Assembly: GCA_032718865.1 (NCBI GenBank)
Contig: JALUTQ010000027.1
Span: 496,001-560,000, forward strand
DNA length: 64,000 nucleotides
Reading direction: 5' to 3'
Source: Tilletia caries
Taxonomy: Eukaryota > Basidiomycota > Exobasidiomycetes > Tilletiales > Tilletiaceae
A program made the translations under genes and the position numbers. Numbering within the stretch: position 1 is the first letter of the stretch; the number at the start of each line of letters is the position of its first letter. Shown here piece after piece: positions 54,120 through 64,000 of the stretch. The notes under the pieces were generated by a model. It saw only the letters and a list, made by a program, of their open reading frames with translations, was not told the DNA's origin and made no database searches.

Positions 54120-57100
54120 ATGGTCGGCAAGTGTCCGTCCACCAACACGGCGGAGATCGAGCAGGACCATTTCTTCCTCAACTTCCATTTCAACAACCAG
54201 CTACAGCCGCACGAGATCGGATGGCTCATCGCAGGGGCAGCAGCAGCCATCACATGCATCCTCTCCCTCTCCAACGTCATCGCACACGCACACACATACA
54301 CACGCCCACTCGAACAGCGACAGATCATCCGCATCCTGCTCTTTGCGCCCATCTACGCTGTCGTCTCCTTCTTCGGGTACCGCTACTTTAGGGAGTATGA
54401 GTACTTTGAGCTCGGCGAAGTCGCCATGGAGGCCATCGCCATCTCCGCCTTCCTCATACTCTTACTCCAGTACATCGGCGATGCGCTCGAAGACCAGCGC
54501 GCCGTATTTGGTAAGAAGGAGAAGACCAAGATGCCCTTCCCCTTCAACTGCTGGAGATATCGCCCCTCCAAAGCGTACTTTCTCGTCCTCCTCAAATGGT
54601 CCGTCCTTCAATACGTCCTCATCCGTCCGCTCCTCAGTATCGCAGGCGTCATCCTCCAGTACTTCGATCTGCTCTGCACACAGACCTACTCCTACAAATA
54701 CGGAGAAGTGTACCTTGCTGCTGTCGATTTCGTCTCGATATCCATCGCCCTCTATGGTCTCATCGTCCTGTACGCCCTCCTGAGGGAAGACTTGAACGGA
54801 CGGAAACCGCTGTCGAAGTTCCTCACCATAAAGCTGGCCATCTTCTTCACCTTCGTGCGTGTGCTGCTCTGCGTGCGTGCGTGCGTGCGTTGAATCAATC
54901 GCTTACCCCTAACTTTACTTCCGAAACAGTACCAATCTTTCGTCTTCGGCATCCTTCAAGACCACGGCATCCTCAAAGAAACCGAATACTGGACATCAAC
55001 CAACATTGCCAACGGCCTCAACGCACTCTGCACCTCCCTCGAGATGATCATCGTCGCCGTCTGGCAGCTCTTCGCCTTCCCCGCGTCCGAGTACTCCCTC
55101 AAGAATTTGGCCAAACCGCGGAAGATACCCAAGAAGATGAACAAGAAGAAGGGGAAGAAGCAGAAGGAAGGGGAGAGTAATGAGGATGATGATAATGTAG
55201 GGGAGGGAGCGCAGGACATGGAGCTGTCTCACACGCCCAATGAGCAATCAGCCATCGCCACGCAAGGTGCCCTACCAGGCCACTCCCCCTCCGCCCTCGA
55301 CGAATTCGACCGGAACAACAACAACAACAACTTCCTAGCCCCACCCCAACGACCCCCCATCAACCACGCCCACACCCCTTCCTTCCTCCAACAACAATCC
55401 CAACAAGACCGTCTCCGCGGCGAATCGCACGTCATCCCCGGAACCTCCGTCGGCCGGACCAACGCCCGCGGCCACACCAACATCCTGCGCTCCCTCCTGC
55501 ACGCATTGAACCTCTCCGACTTCGCGGTGGAGCTCTGGCATTCGCTGCGGTTTGCGATCGATCGAATCAGGGGGAAGGAGTATACGAGGGAGGATATGAG
55601 GTTTGGGAAGGGCAAGTTTGACTTTATGGTGTTTCAGCAGCACGAGCGGGAGGGTGGTGGTCGTGCGGGGGATGGGTCGATGGGGGTACAGCCTATGGGG
55701 GATCATCGGCTGTTGACTTCTGCCACGGGCCCGGGCTTGGCTCTGGGATCGGCAGCGGCGTCTGGACGTGCGGAGATGAGCGGGTACACGAATTCGTACT
55801 ATTCTGGCAGTACGGCCCATCCGGGACGGGCACCTTCCGTCGCGGGTACGTTGGATTCCTGTCAACTTCATCAGAACAATGTGGTCGGTGGCATTGGTGG
55901 TGGGGGACCGGGTCCTTCCAGTCTTTCGCGGATGATGGCGTCGTCGTCTTCGAATACGGACGTCGGAGCGGGAGGAGGAGGGAAAGACGCAGGATCGTAT
56001 CAGCCCTTGCAGGACAGGATGGACTCGCCGGCACAAGGACGCGGGTACGCCCTTCCCCCGGCGGAGGCGGGGTACGGGAACCATCAACAGGGGCAAGAGC
56101 AATATGAGATGTACGCTCCCACTCAGTATCACAACTACACCTTCAGCGGCGGTGGGAACGCTGGGGCAGGCGGTATGGGTGTGCCAAGACAGTCGATGTC
56201 TGGCACAGCCACATCAACGGCAGTCGATTCTCTCGGGTCGCCCGTGGTTGCCCACTCCCCGTTAGGAGCCGGGGCCGGAGCGGGACCGGGGATAACGGGC
56301 TTCTACGAGCGAAACTCGCAAGGTCAGAAGGTTGAAATAGGCGGTCCCTCGCCGTCGAATTCGGCTGCTACGACTTTGAACGGTGTGGGGAGGAAGAGTA
56401 TGAACGCGGCTAGGGACTCGACGGAGGTGCGGATGAACTCGTTCGCGTTTCCGAACTCGTCGTCTGCTTCTTCGGTTCGATCTGCCGGCGCTGGCGCTGG
56501 CCGGAATGGCGAGGATGGGGGGGATGAGGGGATATATGGGGGCGTTGAAGGGCCGCCGATGATTGTGTATCCTGCGGGGCAGGGAGAGGGGGAGGGCATG
56601 TACCCGCATCAACATCAACATCAAGCCCAGATCCCGGACGCGCGATTTTCGGGCTCGATGTATGACGAGGATGAGGGGAACAGCGCACGAGCCTCTGGCG
56701 TCGGGTCGATGATGGGACAGCAGTATCAGCATCAGCAGGAGCAGCAGCTGTACCAGCCAGCTACAGCCCTTGCACTGGGGTCTCCCTCTGACCTACGGCA
56801 GCTGGCGCAGGGCGATGGCGGCGGCTTGGCGGCGCAGCCGCAGCAGCAACAACAATATCCGCCAGCACAAGACGGGTATTACGGTTATCATCCCCAGCCT
56901 GTAATACAGGAAGGAGGGGCGTACTTCTCCAATGCGAGCCCAGGTCCTCCACAAGCACAAGAAGCACCGCAGCAGCAGCAGCAGCAGCCGTCGACATCGC
57001 CCCTGCCGCGATTCTCGATCCACCCTCCCCCGCCTGCGACTTCACTTGGCAGTCCGGTAGAACAACAGACGATGGACGACCTCCGTCGAGCGATGGCGCT

Positions 57101-57245
57101 CACTCCGGCCGGATCTGTGCAGGAGCATCGTTCGCTCTCGCCGTCGTCGTCGGATGCGGGAGCGGGGTCGCAGGGCGGTGGTGGTGGTGGTGTGTTGTAT
57201 GACGAGTATGGGCGGCCGTTGAGCTGGGAGCCACAGGCGATGTGA
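54120..57245 (+). CDS. TMEM184/Ost-alpha family membrane protein (DUF300)
   Basis: This family of seven-helix organic-solute-transporter-alpha-like proteins includes plant LAZ1 and human TMEM184. Two exons (54120-54854 and 54930-57245) give 1016 residues. The first 310 residues hold the conserved domain: helices around GWLIAGAAAAITCILSLSNVI, RILLFAPIYAVVSFFGY, YFREYEYFELGEVAMEAIAISAF, then NCWRYRPSKAYF and KWSVLQYVLIRPLLS. The helix QSFVFGILQDHG opens exon 2. The remaining about 700 residues are cytosolic low-complexity sequence (Gly, Ser, Gln; QQQQQ near 56970), much longer than in most homologues. The intron has donor GTGCGT. Transport substrate is unknown. The start is the ATG at 54120, from alignment of the first helix. 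Confidence 0.88.
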
Positions 57246-57632
57246 GGGCCTGTATACACACACTCTTTTTCATTCCTTTCATCACTTGTATGGGATACAC
57301 TCATTGTAAATACATCTGTAGAGCATCTGCTGTTCGCTGTTCGCTGTCCGTCCCAGCTCGTCGACGGCTGACGTTGGTGCGGCGGTGATGAGGGGCTTGT
57401 CGGTGACCTTACGGCGAACTTCGGGCCGAGCACGGCGAGCATGGTCTTCGGCAATTTGTTTCACTTTGTCGATCAATTTATGCAAGGAACCGGATGCCGG
57501 TGCCGAAGAATGATGTCACTGATCGAAGCAAAGCCCGACGTCCGCCTTCTCCCTTGTCCTGATCGTTCTCGACGACGGCGAGCTCGAACTCGAACTCGAC
57601 GACGACAGCATCGAAGTCGACAGCGAGCGAGA
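57246..57632. promoter_or_regulatory. upstream region of the DUF3292 gene
   Basis: These 387 bp separate two tandem + strand genes. They contain an in-frame upstream ATG at 57441 whose translation is Arg-rich (RSRRRRARTRTRRR) and looks like leader rather than protein. Confidence 0.45.
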
Positions 57633-60067
57633 ATGACAGACGCAACGAAGCTGCAGTCGGAGATGCACGACGGCGCTGGACAGCAGCAGCAGGCGTCTCT
57701 GCCGGCGCGTCTGCTGGGGGACGCAAGCACACAGGCAGACCAGCAGGCAGCCGGCACCACATCCGCTCACGGCCCACCGCAGATCGCACAGGGCGACGAC
57801 GAACGGCCGATGGACAAGGACACCCAGGACCTCGGATGGGCAGTCTACGAACAGGACGTCGCGCAGCCCCTGCTCAGCGGGATGCAGAACAGCACGCTCT
57901 GGCTGCTCGAACGCCGCTTCAACAAGCAGGCATTCAAGGTCAAACGGGTCGACAAGTCCCATCTCATCGGTGGCGGACTTGACTGCAACACCGCTGACGA
58001 GCATGAATTCTCTCCCGACAGGCTTCGGGCCAATCTTGAGCGCTTCTACACGACTGTCATCCTCGCGCTCGCTGGCTTCTTTCAGCATCTTGCCCGACTG
58101 CGATCGTGGAACGAGGTCAGACGGAGTGCTTTCTTTGCAGTCCTCTACGCGCTCGCTTGGGCATTCAACAAGTCACTTGTCTTCCTCGTCCTGCTCTCCA
58201 TCCTCCTCATAACCTCCCCACGCTCCCGCCGGATCCTCTTCCCTCCTGCGCCCCTCGCTGCCATATCGCCGACAACGGGTAAGGCTAAAGTGCCCGAGGC
58301 GGAACATCTCGGATCGACGCAGAGCTTGACGGGTGCCAAGGAGACCTACCATGGTCAAGCCGCAGAAAGGGAGGCTGCTAATTTCGTCTCCAGTTTGAGC
58401 ACACTTGCTGTCAGTACTGCAATTGGCAGTGAGGGCACCAATGGAGGCGACCATTCCGATGCTGAGGACGACGACGAGGAGGAGGGAGACGACGTCGACG
58501 AACCTGGCACGCCCTCCAAGAAGAAGAACAAGAAGGAGAAGAAGGCCACAGCCGGCGCAGGAGGCGCACTCGAAGACGCAGCCCTCCCCGACCCAACAAG
58601 CATAGCCAAGAAGCCCGGCACAGGTGGTGGTAAAGGCGGCCTCGACCCCTCCCACAGCGGCGGCACCGATGCGACCGCTGCCCCCGTCGACAAGGCCGTC
58701 TGGGACAAAGCCGGGCCCGTGCTACGCATACTCGAGGACGTCTGCGACACCTTCGAACGCTTCGGGAACGCCATGTCGCCCACCCCTCCCTTCGGCCAAC
58801 ACGTCGCTCGTCTCCGATTGGCGGGCGTGCTGGCTCCCTTTGCCCTCGGCGCAAGTGTGCTCACCCCGGACATCGTCTACCGCTCGACGACGTTCTTGCT
58901 CGGCTTTCTGTTCTTTGGTCAGCCTGTACTGGATCTGTTGAAGCCGGAGCCGATCCTGGCGTGGTTGGACGAACATGTGCCATACTGGCGAAAGTACCTC
59001 GAGCTGCGACATACCATTCTTCGAGGGGTGCCTACGAATGCTCAGCTGACGGTCACTTTGCTTCGGATCGGAGAGGCGAATAAGAGCCCTTTGCCGCCGC
59101 CTCCCTTGCCTATTGCGGAGGCACAGAAGAAGGGCAAGCAGCCGAAACCTCAAGCACATGAGGGACAACAGATGGCAGACCACCCAGACCTTCCGCCCGA
59201 ATACCGCGATGAAATGCGTGAGCAAGCCGCTGAGAAGCAGAACGAGGATCAGCTCAAGAAGGCGAACGATGATGCGGAGGACGACGATGAGAAGAAGGGG
59301 GATGGCGAGAAGAAAAAGGAGAAGAAATCAAGCAAGATCCTAGGATTCTTCAAATTCGGCGCCAAATCAGCAACCAACTCCGCCCTCGGCGTCAACCGCG
59401 CCGAAGCAACCTTACTCGGCTCCGAACACGCCAAAGCACGACTCGGCGTCGTAGAGAAGGACCTGACCGAGCAGGCGGTGGGCGACGGGCCTGTTGCGTT
59501 CAAGGCGCGCTATAGGGGTCAGAAGGGCTTGCTCATTATTAGCACGAGTAGTACGACGCCTTGTGTTAGTTTTGAGCCGAGGCAGCCGGCGGTGGCGCGG
59601 GCGGCTATGGCGGCTGTGGAGCAGATAAAGGCGAAGGAGGAGGAGGCCGCACAGAGTGCTGGTGGTGAAGCGGAGGATGAAGGAGGTTCGAGCACGGCGA
59701 AGCGTGCGTGGGTCGAGACGGCTGAGAGGACGAGGGTACCCCCCCTATTCAGCTTGCAGATTGAGGATATTGCGGAGATCACCAAACGGGGCGGGTTGGG
59801 CTGGAAGGCGAAGTTGCTCGTTAGCTGGGCGATGGAGTCCGACATTGCTGATGGCTTGGAGATTGTGTGAGTTTTCTGTCTCTTTCTCCCGCCCTGCAGG
59901 TGAACCTCTCAGAGAACCCTTGCTGACCTTGCACCTTTTACTGATACCCGGGTCTGAAAAGGACCAAGACGGGCGAGAAGTACACTATCACGGCCATCCC
60001 CCGGCGCGACGAAGTCTTCAACCGGCTCATCGCCCTCTCGCCCAACACGAACTGGGAGTTGGCGTGA
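57633..60067 (+). CDS. DUF3292 family membrane protein
   Basis: DUF3292 is a fungal family of unknown function. Two exons (57633-59866, 59962-60067) give 779 residues. Family-like blocks are DLGWAVYEQDVAQPLLSGM, NSTLWLLERRFNKQ, LRANLERFYTTVILALAGF, HLARLRSWNEVRR followed by a membrane segment (FFAVLYALAWAF..SLVFLVLLSILLI). Two further hydrophobic stretches follow (LAGVLAPFALGASVL and STTFLLGFLFFGQPVL) and PYWRKYLELRHTILRGVPTNAQLT. A PH-like C-terminal part (GPVAFKARYRGQKGLLIIST, SLQIEDIAEI, then EVFNRLIALSPNTNWELA) ends the protein. Two charged low-complexity inserts are present. I chose the ATG at 57633; an in-frame ATG at 57441 would add an implausible Arg-rich leader. A role at ER-membrane contacts is only a guess. 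Confidence 0.82.
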
Positions 60068-61971
60068 ATCAAGGCGAGCAGACCAGCCGAGCGACAGAAA
60101 GAACACACACACATCCGCCAAATCTTGGCCCCCGACTCGACTCAGTACCGACCAGATGCACTCACTTGCACAAGCACAAAGAACGACAGACATAGAGCGC
60201 CTCCAAACAGCATCCGGGCAGCCGACAGCACCAACAGGTGCGACAATGTACCCTCGACTCCCATTCTCGTATTCGCTTCCACGAAAACTCCGGTTAACGT
60301 CAAAAGAAACAGGTCCCTTCCTCTCCCTCGTCTTCAATTCCGGCATGTAACATACAAACTTCCCCAGGGTTCGCAACGTCGCAATTGCAGGTTTCTCTTG
60401 TGCTTCTACTACAGCCCAATAGCGCTCTCCGCCAAGGCGGGCACAGCTGGGAGTGGGTTGAACCGTGAACGTGGGACTGGAGAAGGAAAGGAAGCCGGCA
60501 GCAGCAGCGTAAAGTGCAAGGGGGGGGGCATCGTTGCAGCTCGCTCGAAAAGGCTTGAAACTGGCATCTCTTATTTTTTTTTGACTTGCGAGAAGAAGGG
60601 AAAGAGAGTGGAAAGAAAAGACCAGAGGGAGAAGACAAAAAGATGATGATGAGATAGGGGAAGAGAGATGATGATGTGTTGTTGTTGTGTGTATGCTTTA
60701 GTGTAAGATGTATATGTGGTGAAGAAAGGAGACGGAAAAGAAATGTATGAGGGCAGGAGAGAGAAAAAGAGAGAGAGGGGACCGCACCGAGGAGGATTGA
60801 GTTGAGGAACGAGGCGAGAGCAGAAACGAAATGTCCTTTGTGGGTTTGATTTTTTTTGAAGGGCGGCCGGATGATGCGGGGGCTGAGAGGGTCCGGCGGG
60901 CGGCGAGAAGGACCCCCCCTCCCTCGAGATGGCCGAGGCGCCAGATGTGGGTATGGCCCCGCCCCCGTCTTCTACGTCGGCCAAGGGGGGGCTGGTTCGT
61001 AAACTGGTCCTTGTGTCTAGGTCCTTGAATTAGTGGGAGGATTGTGTGTGTTCGGCCGGTATAATAAGTGGCCCGCCCCCCGCGTTGGACAGTCCCCGCC
61101 TTGACGACTCCTGTAACGCTGCCGTCCTTGGTATTGTCCCCATCCTCCCTTTCCCCTTCCCTGAGTAAGAAGGGATCGGGAAGGAAGTAAAGGTCCCGGA
61201 GAGAAAGACGAAGCGAGCAGACGTGTAGTAGGCACCTTCAGGAAAAACTTGGTGGTTGAAGGGGGGAGGGCGTGCACTGTCTAAATTGACGGGATTGAGT
61301 GCGTCGGTGTGGGCGAGGGGAAAGAAAAGCGTGAAGCTTCTTGAACCGCGATGACGTTGTTTGGGGGTGGGGTGCGGGGACCGGGGACCTCTAGTAAGGG
61401 AAAAAGGGGATGTCGGGGACGGATGGATGGATGGATGTGTACGTGGGGGATCTTGATGATGTGATGTTTCTTGCTCCGTCGTTTCTTTTCTTTTGTGGCC
61501 AAATCTACCGAGGGGGAGAAATCAGATGTGTGAGAGTCGAGGGGGATTTTAAGCTGGGCAGCGCTGGGAACCCCCCGATGGGTTTCTTGAAGAAATGTTG
61601 CTTTTTTGTGAGATCCGGATACCAGGATTCGCGGGGGCGAGGAAGATCAAAGGGGCGGAGGGAGACCCTCCCCCCGTCCGGCCAAATCCCGCTCCCTTCC
61701 GCACGCCGCACGCATTTTCCGATAGATCGATCCTTGAAGTCCATCTTGGCCGTGCAAATCTTGAAGGAATCGAGGGGGGAGGGCAGAAAAGTATGCGCGA
61801 GAAGGAGAGAGGAGAGAGGGGGAGAAAAAGAAGATCCTCGTTCGTCTTGTATCTGGAAGGGGAAAAGAAGATTTCCGAAACCGAAAGAAAAAAAAAAGGA
61901 TGGCCTAGACGGTCTTTGAAGATTCAAAATGCTCCCACGAAGCGGGGGAGCAGGCGTGTGCAAGGGTGGTA
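60068..61971. other. 1.9-kb convergent gene-free region
   Basis: This lies between the stops of the DUF3292 gene (+) and the bHLH gene (-). The + strand is strongly purine-rich at about 60590-60830 and 61770-61900, which opens long frames of low-complexity sequence. No domain, intron structure or RNA motif is seen. Part may be an unusually long bHLH 3'UTR. Confidence 0.5.
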
Positions 61972-64000
61972 TCATGGACCATTCGCCTGGACGCTCATCT
62001 GGTTGCTCGAGTTCTGCAACGGAGGCCCACCACCGTTGATCCCACCACCGCCAGCACCAGTCTGCTGTATCGTCATCTGCTGCAACGCCGCATTCTGATG
62101 CCGTGGTGACCGCACGACTCCAAAGCGCTGCTGATGCTGCTGTTGAGCCTGAGCGAACGCTTGGACCTGCGCCTGCGCCTGTGCCTGTGCCTGTGCCTGT
62201 CCGTTCGGACTAATGCCACCAACACTGCCCCCACCGCCGAAGTTCGGGTTGCCCATCATCATGGTGCCCCCACCCCCAAAGGATCCCACAGGCCCTACAC
62301 CCATCCCCATCCCCATCCCCATCCCCATTCCCGTCCCAAGTCCCATACTCATCATCGCCGATGGCGAAAGTAGCCCACCAACACCATCGCCAGCGCCACC
62401 ATTACCCGGCGGCACCGCATTCTCCCGGTCCGCAAACCCACCACCCCCACCCCCACCGCCACCACCGCCACCGCCGGTCAACCGACTCTGCAACTGCACA
62501 CAAGTCGCCTTCCACCGATCACGCTCATGTCTCAACTCAGCAATCTCCCGATCCTTCCGGACGATGTTCTGCTGGTCCGTGCTGAGCTTCTCAATGGCCC
62601 GCTGGAGTAAAGCCGATTTGACGACCCGGGCTTCATGGGCGCTATGGTGGGCGGACCCGTTGTTGCTGTGGGACGACGAGTTGATGTCCCGGGCGAGGAC
62701 TTGGCGCAGAGACTCGAAATGTTCTTGAAGTTCCGTCCGACGGCGGGCTTCGGAATTCAGCCGACGTTTGCGGACGACGTCTTTCCGGTGTTGATACTCC
62801 GCCGAGCCGTAGTCGGTCATGGGCAGGGCCGATGTCGATCCTTGGGATGATCGACCGCCGCTATGGGCGCTGGAAGGGGCTAGTCCTCCTGATGTGGTCG
62901 TTGTTGCTGCTGCGGACGACGTCGAGGATGAGTTCGCAGCACCACCGCTCCCACTCGCAGCTGTATCGGTGCTGATGGCCCCGATGGAGTAGGACAGGTC
63001 CAGACTATCATCCTCGGCCCCCTCTAAGCTATTCTCTTGACTATGCTGCCCACCACCAACTCCATTCCCAGAACCGAGCATCATCTCCGAGCCCATCTCG
63101 CTCGCCCTGCGCTTGGCGGGACTACCAGCGGCAGAAGATGAGATCGATCCGACCAGTGTCGTCGCCGAGCTCGTGGTCGAGGGCGAGAACGGAGACAGGG
63201 CGGTGTCGAGGTTGGAGTACGAAGGGTGGTGGAAATGATTGATATGGGTATTGTTGTGGTTGTGGTTGTTGATCGTCGAGCTTGTGCTGCTGCTGTGGTG
63301 GTGGTTCGGGTTCATGGGCATACCGAAGCGGAAAACAGGCCCACCGTTCGATGGTGCTCGACCGGTGGGGCTGGCTTGTGATGGAATCTGCGGTTGCTGG
63401 TGTTGGTGATGCTGGTGCGGATGACCTCTTCCGACGAGCCGAGCGGGCCCGGCCGACATGGGCTGCTGTTGTCCATTGCCGATGTGGTTCGACCCTCTGA
63501 AGGGGGTCATCATCTGACCACCACCATTAGCACCGCCAGCACCGTTCTGAGCTTGGAAGGAGTATGAGTTCTCGATCGTCCGCTGAACTACCGGCGATTC
63601 GGCCTCGGTCTTGATCGAGAAGCCAAATGGGTAGGGAGCCTGTTCGATCCCGGGCGCCATGGTATTGGTGCCGTTGAAGGGGAACTGAGGCTGTGACTGC
63701 CAGGGCATGTTCGTGCCACGAGGAAAGGGTGGTTGAAGTAACGGTCCTTGCGCATGATTGTGCATGTTCGGCGGCATGGAGGCAGCCGAAGACGGGATCG
63801 AGGTCGCAGGACCACTCCCACCAGACATCTGGCCCGGTAGCGAGGTGAGGTTGGGATTCATATTGGCAAAGTTGGCCGCCATGAACCTCGGATCGGTTCC
63901 TGGTGGCCAGAATGACATGCCGTTGTGATCGGGTATGAGTCGTGGTGGTGCGCCGGGAGGGAGTGAGGATGATGATGGGCCCGGGGTGGTGGTGATGAGA
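61972..64000 (-). CDS. bHLH transcription factor, 5' end possibly outside the window
   Basis: The frame is open from 61972 to the right edge; the first visible ATG is at 63918 (648 residues to the stop). The DNA-binding region reads HRKDVVRKRRLNSEARRRTE (basic part with the Arg-x-x-Arg pattern, encoded near 62760), then LQEHFESLRQVLA (helix 1), a 20-residue loop, and KSALLQRAIEKLSTDQQ (helix 2). A heptad-like stretch (VRKDREIAELRHERDRW) follows and suggests bHLH-zipper dimerisation. The rest is Gln-, Asn-, Gly- and His-rich. Poly-Gly near 62440 and alternating Met-Gly near 62300 come from simple repeats. Upstream of 63918 the frame continues as Pro/Ser-rich sequence with no ATG, so an earlier exon is likely. 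Target genes are unknown. Confidence 0.82.
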   Translation of the reverse strand, partial: LITTTPGPSSSSLPPGAPPRLIPDHNGMSFWPPGTDPRFMAANFANMNPNLTSLPGQMSGGSGPATSIPSSAASMPPNMHNHAQGPLLQPPFPRGTNMPWQSQPQFPFNGTNTMAPGIEQAPYPFGFSIKTEAESPVVQRTIENSYSFQAQNGAGGANGGGQMMTPFRGSNHIGNGQQQPMSAGPARLVGRGHPHQHHQHQQPQIPSQASPTGRAPSNGGPVFRFGMPMNPNHHHSSSTSSTINNHNHNNTHINHFHHPSYSNLDTALSPFSPSTTSSATTLVGSISSSAAGSPAKRRASEMGSEMMLGSGNGVGGGQHSQENSLEGAEDDSLDLSYSIGAISTDTAASGSGGAANSSSTSSAAATTTTSGGLAPSSAHSGGRSSQGSTSALPMTDYGSAEYQHRKDVVRKRRLNSEARRRTELQEHFESLRQVLARDINSSSHSNNGSAHHSAHEARVVKSALLQRAIEKLSTDQQNIVRKDREIAELRHERDRWKATCVQLQSRLTGGGGGGGGGGGGGFADRENAVPPGNGGAGDGVGGLLSPSAMMSMGLGTGMGMGMGMGMGVGPVGSFGGGGTMMMGNPNFGGGGSVGGISPNGQAQAQAQAQAQVQAFAQAQQQHQQRFGVVRSPRHQNAALQQMTIQQTGAGGGGINGGGPPLQNSSNQMSVQANGP

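Noticed and set aside
61410..62098. + strand frames in the convergent region before the bHLH gene
   Set aside because: They are low-complexity Arg/Gly/Lys readings of purine-rich sequence with no domain.
1..64000. tRNA, 5S rRNA or CRISPR features
   Set aside because: I scanned by eye for tRNA B-box-like GGTTCGAATCC words and regular spacer arrays and saw none convincing. A tRNAscan-SE or Infernal run would be decisive.

Overview
This window is chromosomal DNA from an intron-rich, GC-rich fungus, almost certainly a basidiomycete. The gene content is eukaryotic (cytosolic AspRS, CBF5, FCP1, eL22, eL41, QCR6, DOP1, MON1, IMA1, a DUF3292 protein). Introns are mostly 68-119 nt, with GTGAGT/GTACGT/GTCAGT donors, CTGAC/CTAAC branch sites and many very short exons. 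The exact genus cannot be told from the sequence. No tRNA, rRNA or CRISPR array was recognised. All gene models were built by hand from splice signals and protein similarity.

Region 1 (1-12.3 kb) is housekeeping: the 3' part of RAD5 (+), RPL22/eL22 (-), FCP1 (+), cytosolic aspartyl-tRNA synthetase DPS1 (-), an uncertain small gene (-) and the 25-residue RPL41/eL41 (-), which has a 5'UTR intron. Region 2 (12.3-22 kb) is the accessory part. A long promoter/leader with a TATA box and a 7-bp tandem repeat precedes an unrecognised single-pass membrane protein (14049-15401). A 6.1-kb DIRS-like tyrosine-recombinase retrotransposon follows (15546-21668). Its 21-bp terminal inverted repeats are flanked by a perfect 10-bp direct repeat. 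Its gag and reverse-transcriptase frames are broken, apparently by single-base losses mostly at C runs, while its recombinase frame is intact.

Region 3 (22-37.6 kb) carries an alpha/beta hydrolase (+), the eRF1 methyltransferase MTQ2 (-) head to head with a large low-complexity protein (+), CBF5 (+), the inner-nuclear-membrane protein IMA1 (-), a kappa-class GST (+) and mitochondrial methionyl-tRNA formyltransferase FMT1 (-). Region 4 (37.7-39 kb) is a non-coding island: a diverged fold-back element built from GGGTAAA/TTTACCC words, then a cluster of GGGCTT-type words.

Region 5 (39.2-64 kb) carries QCR6 (-), whose frame requires a 2-nt exon, then DOP1 (+), a SAM methyltransferase split by microexons (-), MON1 (-), a TMEM184-family membrane protein (+), a DUF3292 membrane protein (+), and a bHLH transcription factor (-) that runs off the right edge. 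The host genes are independent single-copy loci, often in divergent pairs sharing a short promoter. MON1 and DOP1 both serve endosomal traffic; CBF5, eL22, eL41, DPS1, MTQ2 and FMT1 all serve protein synthesis.
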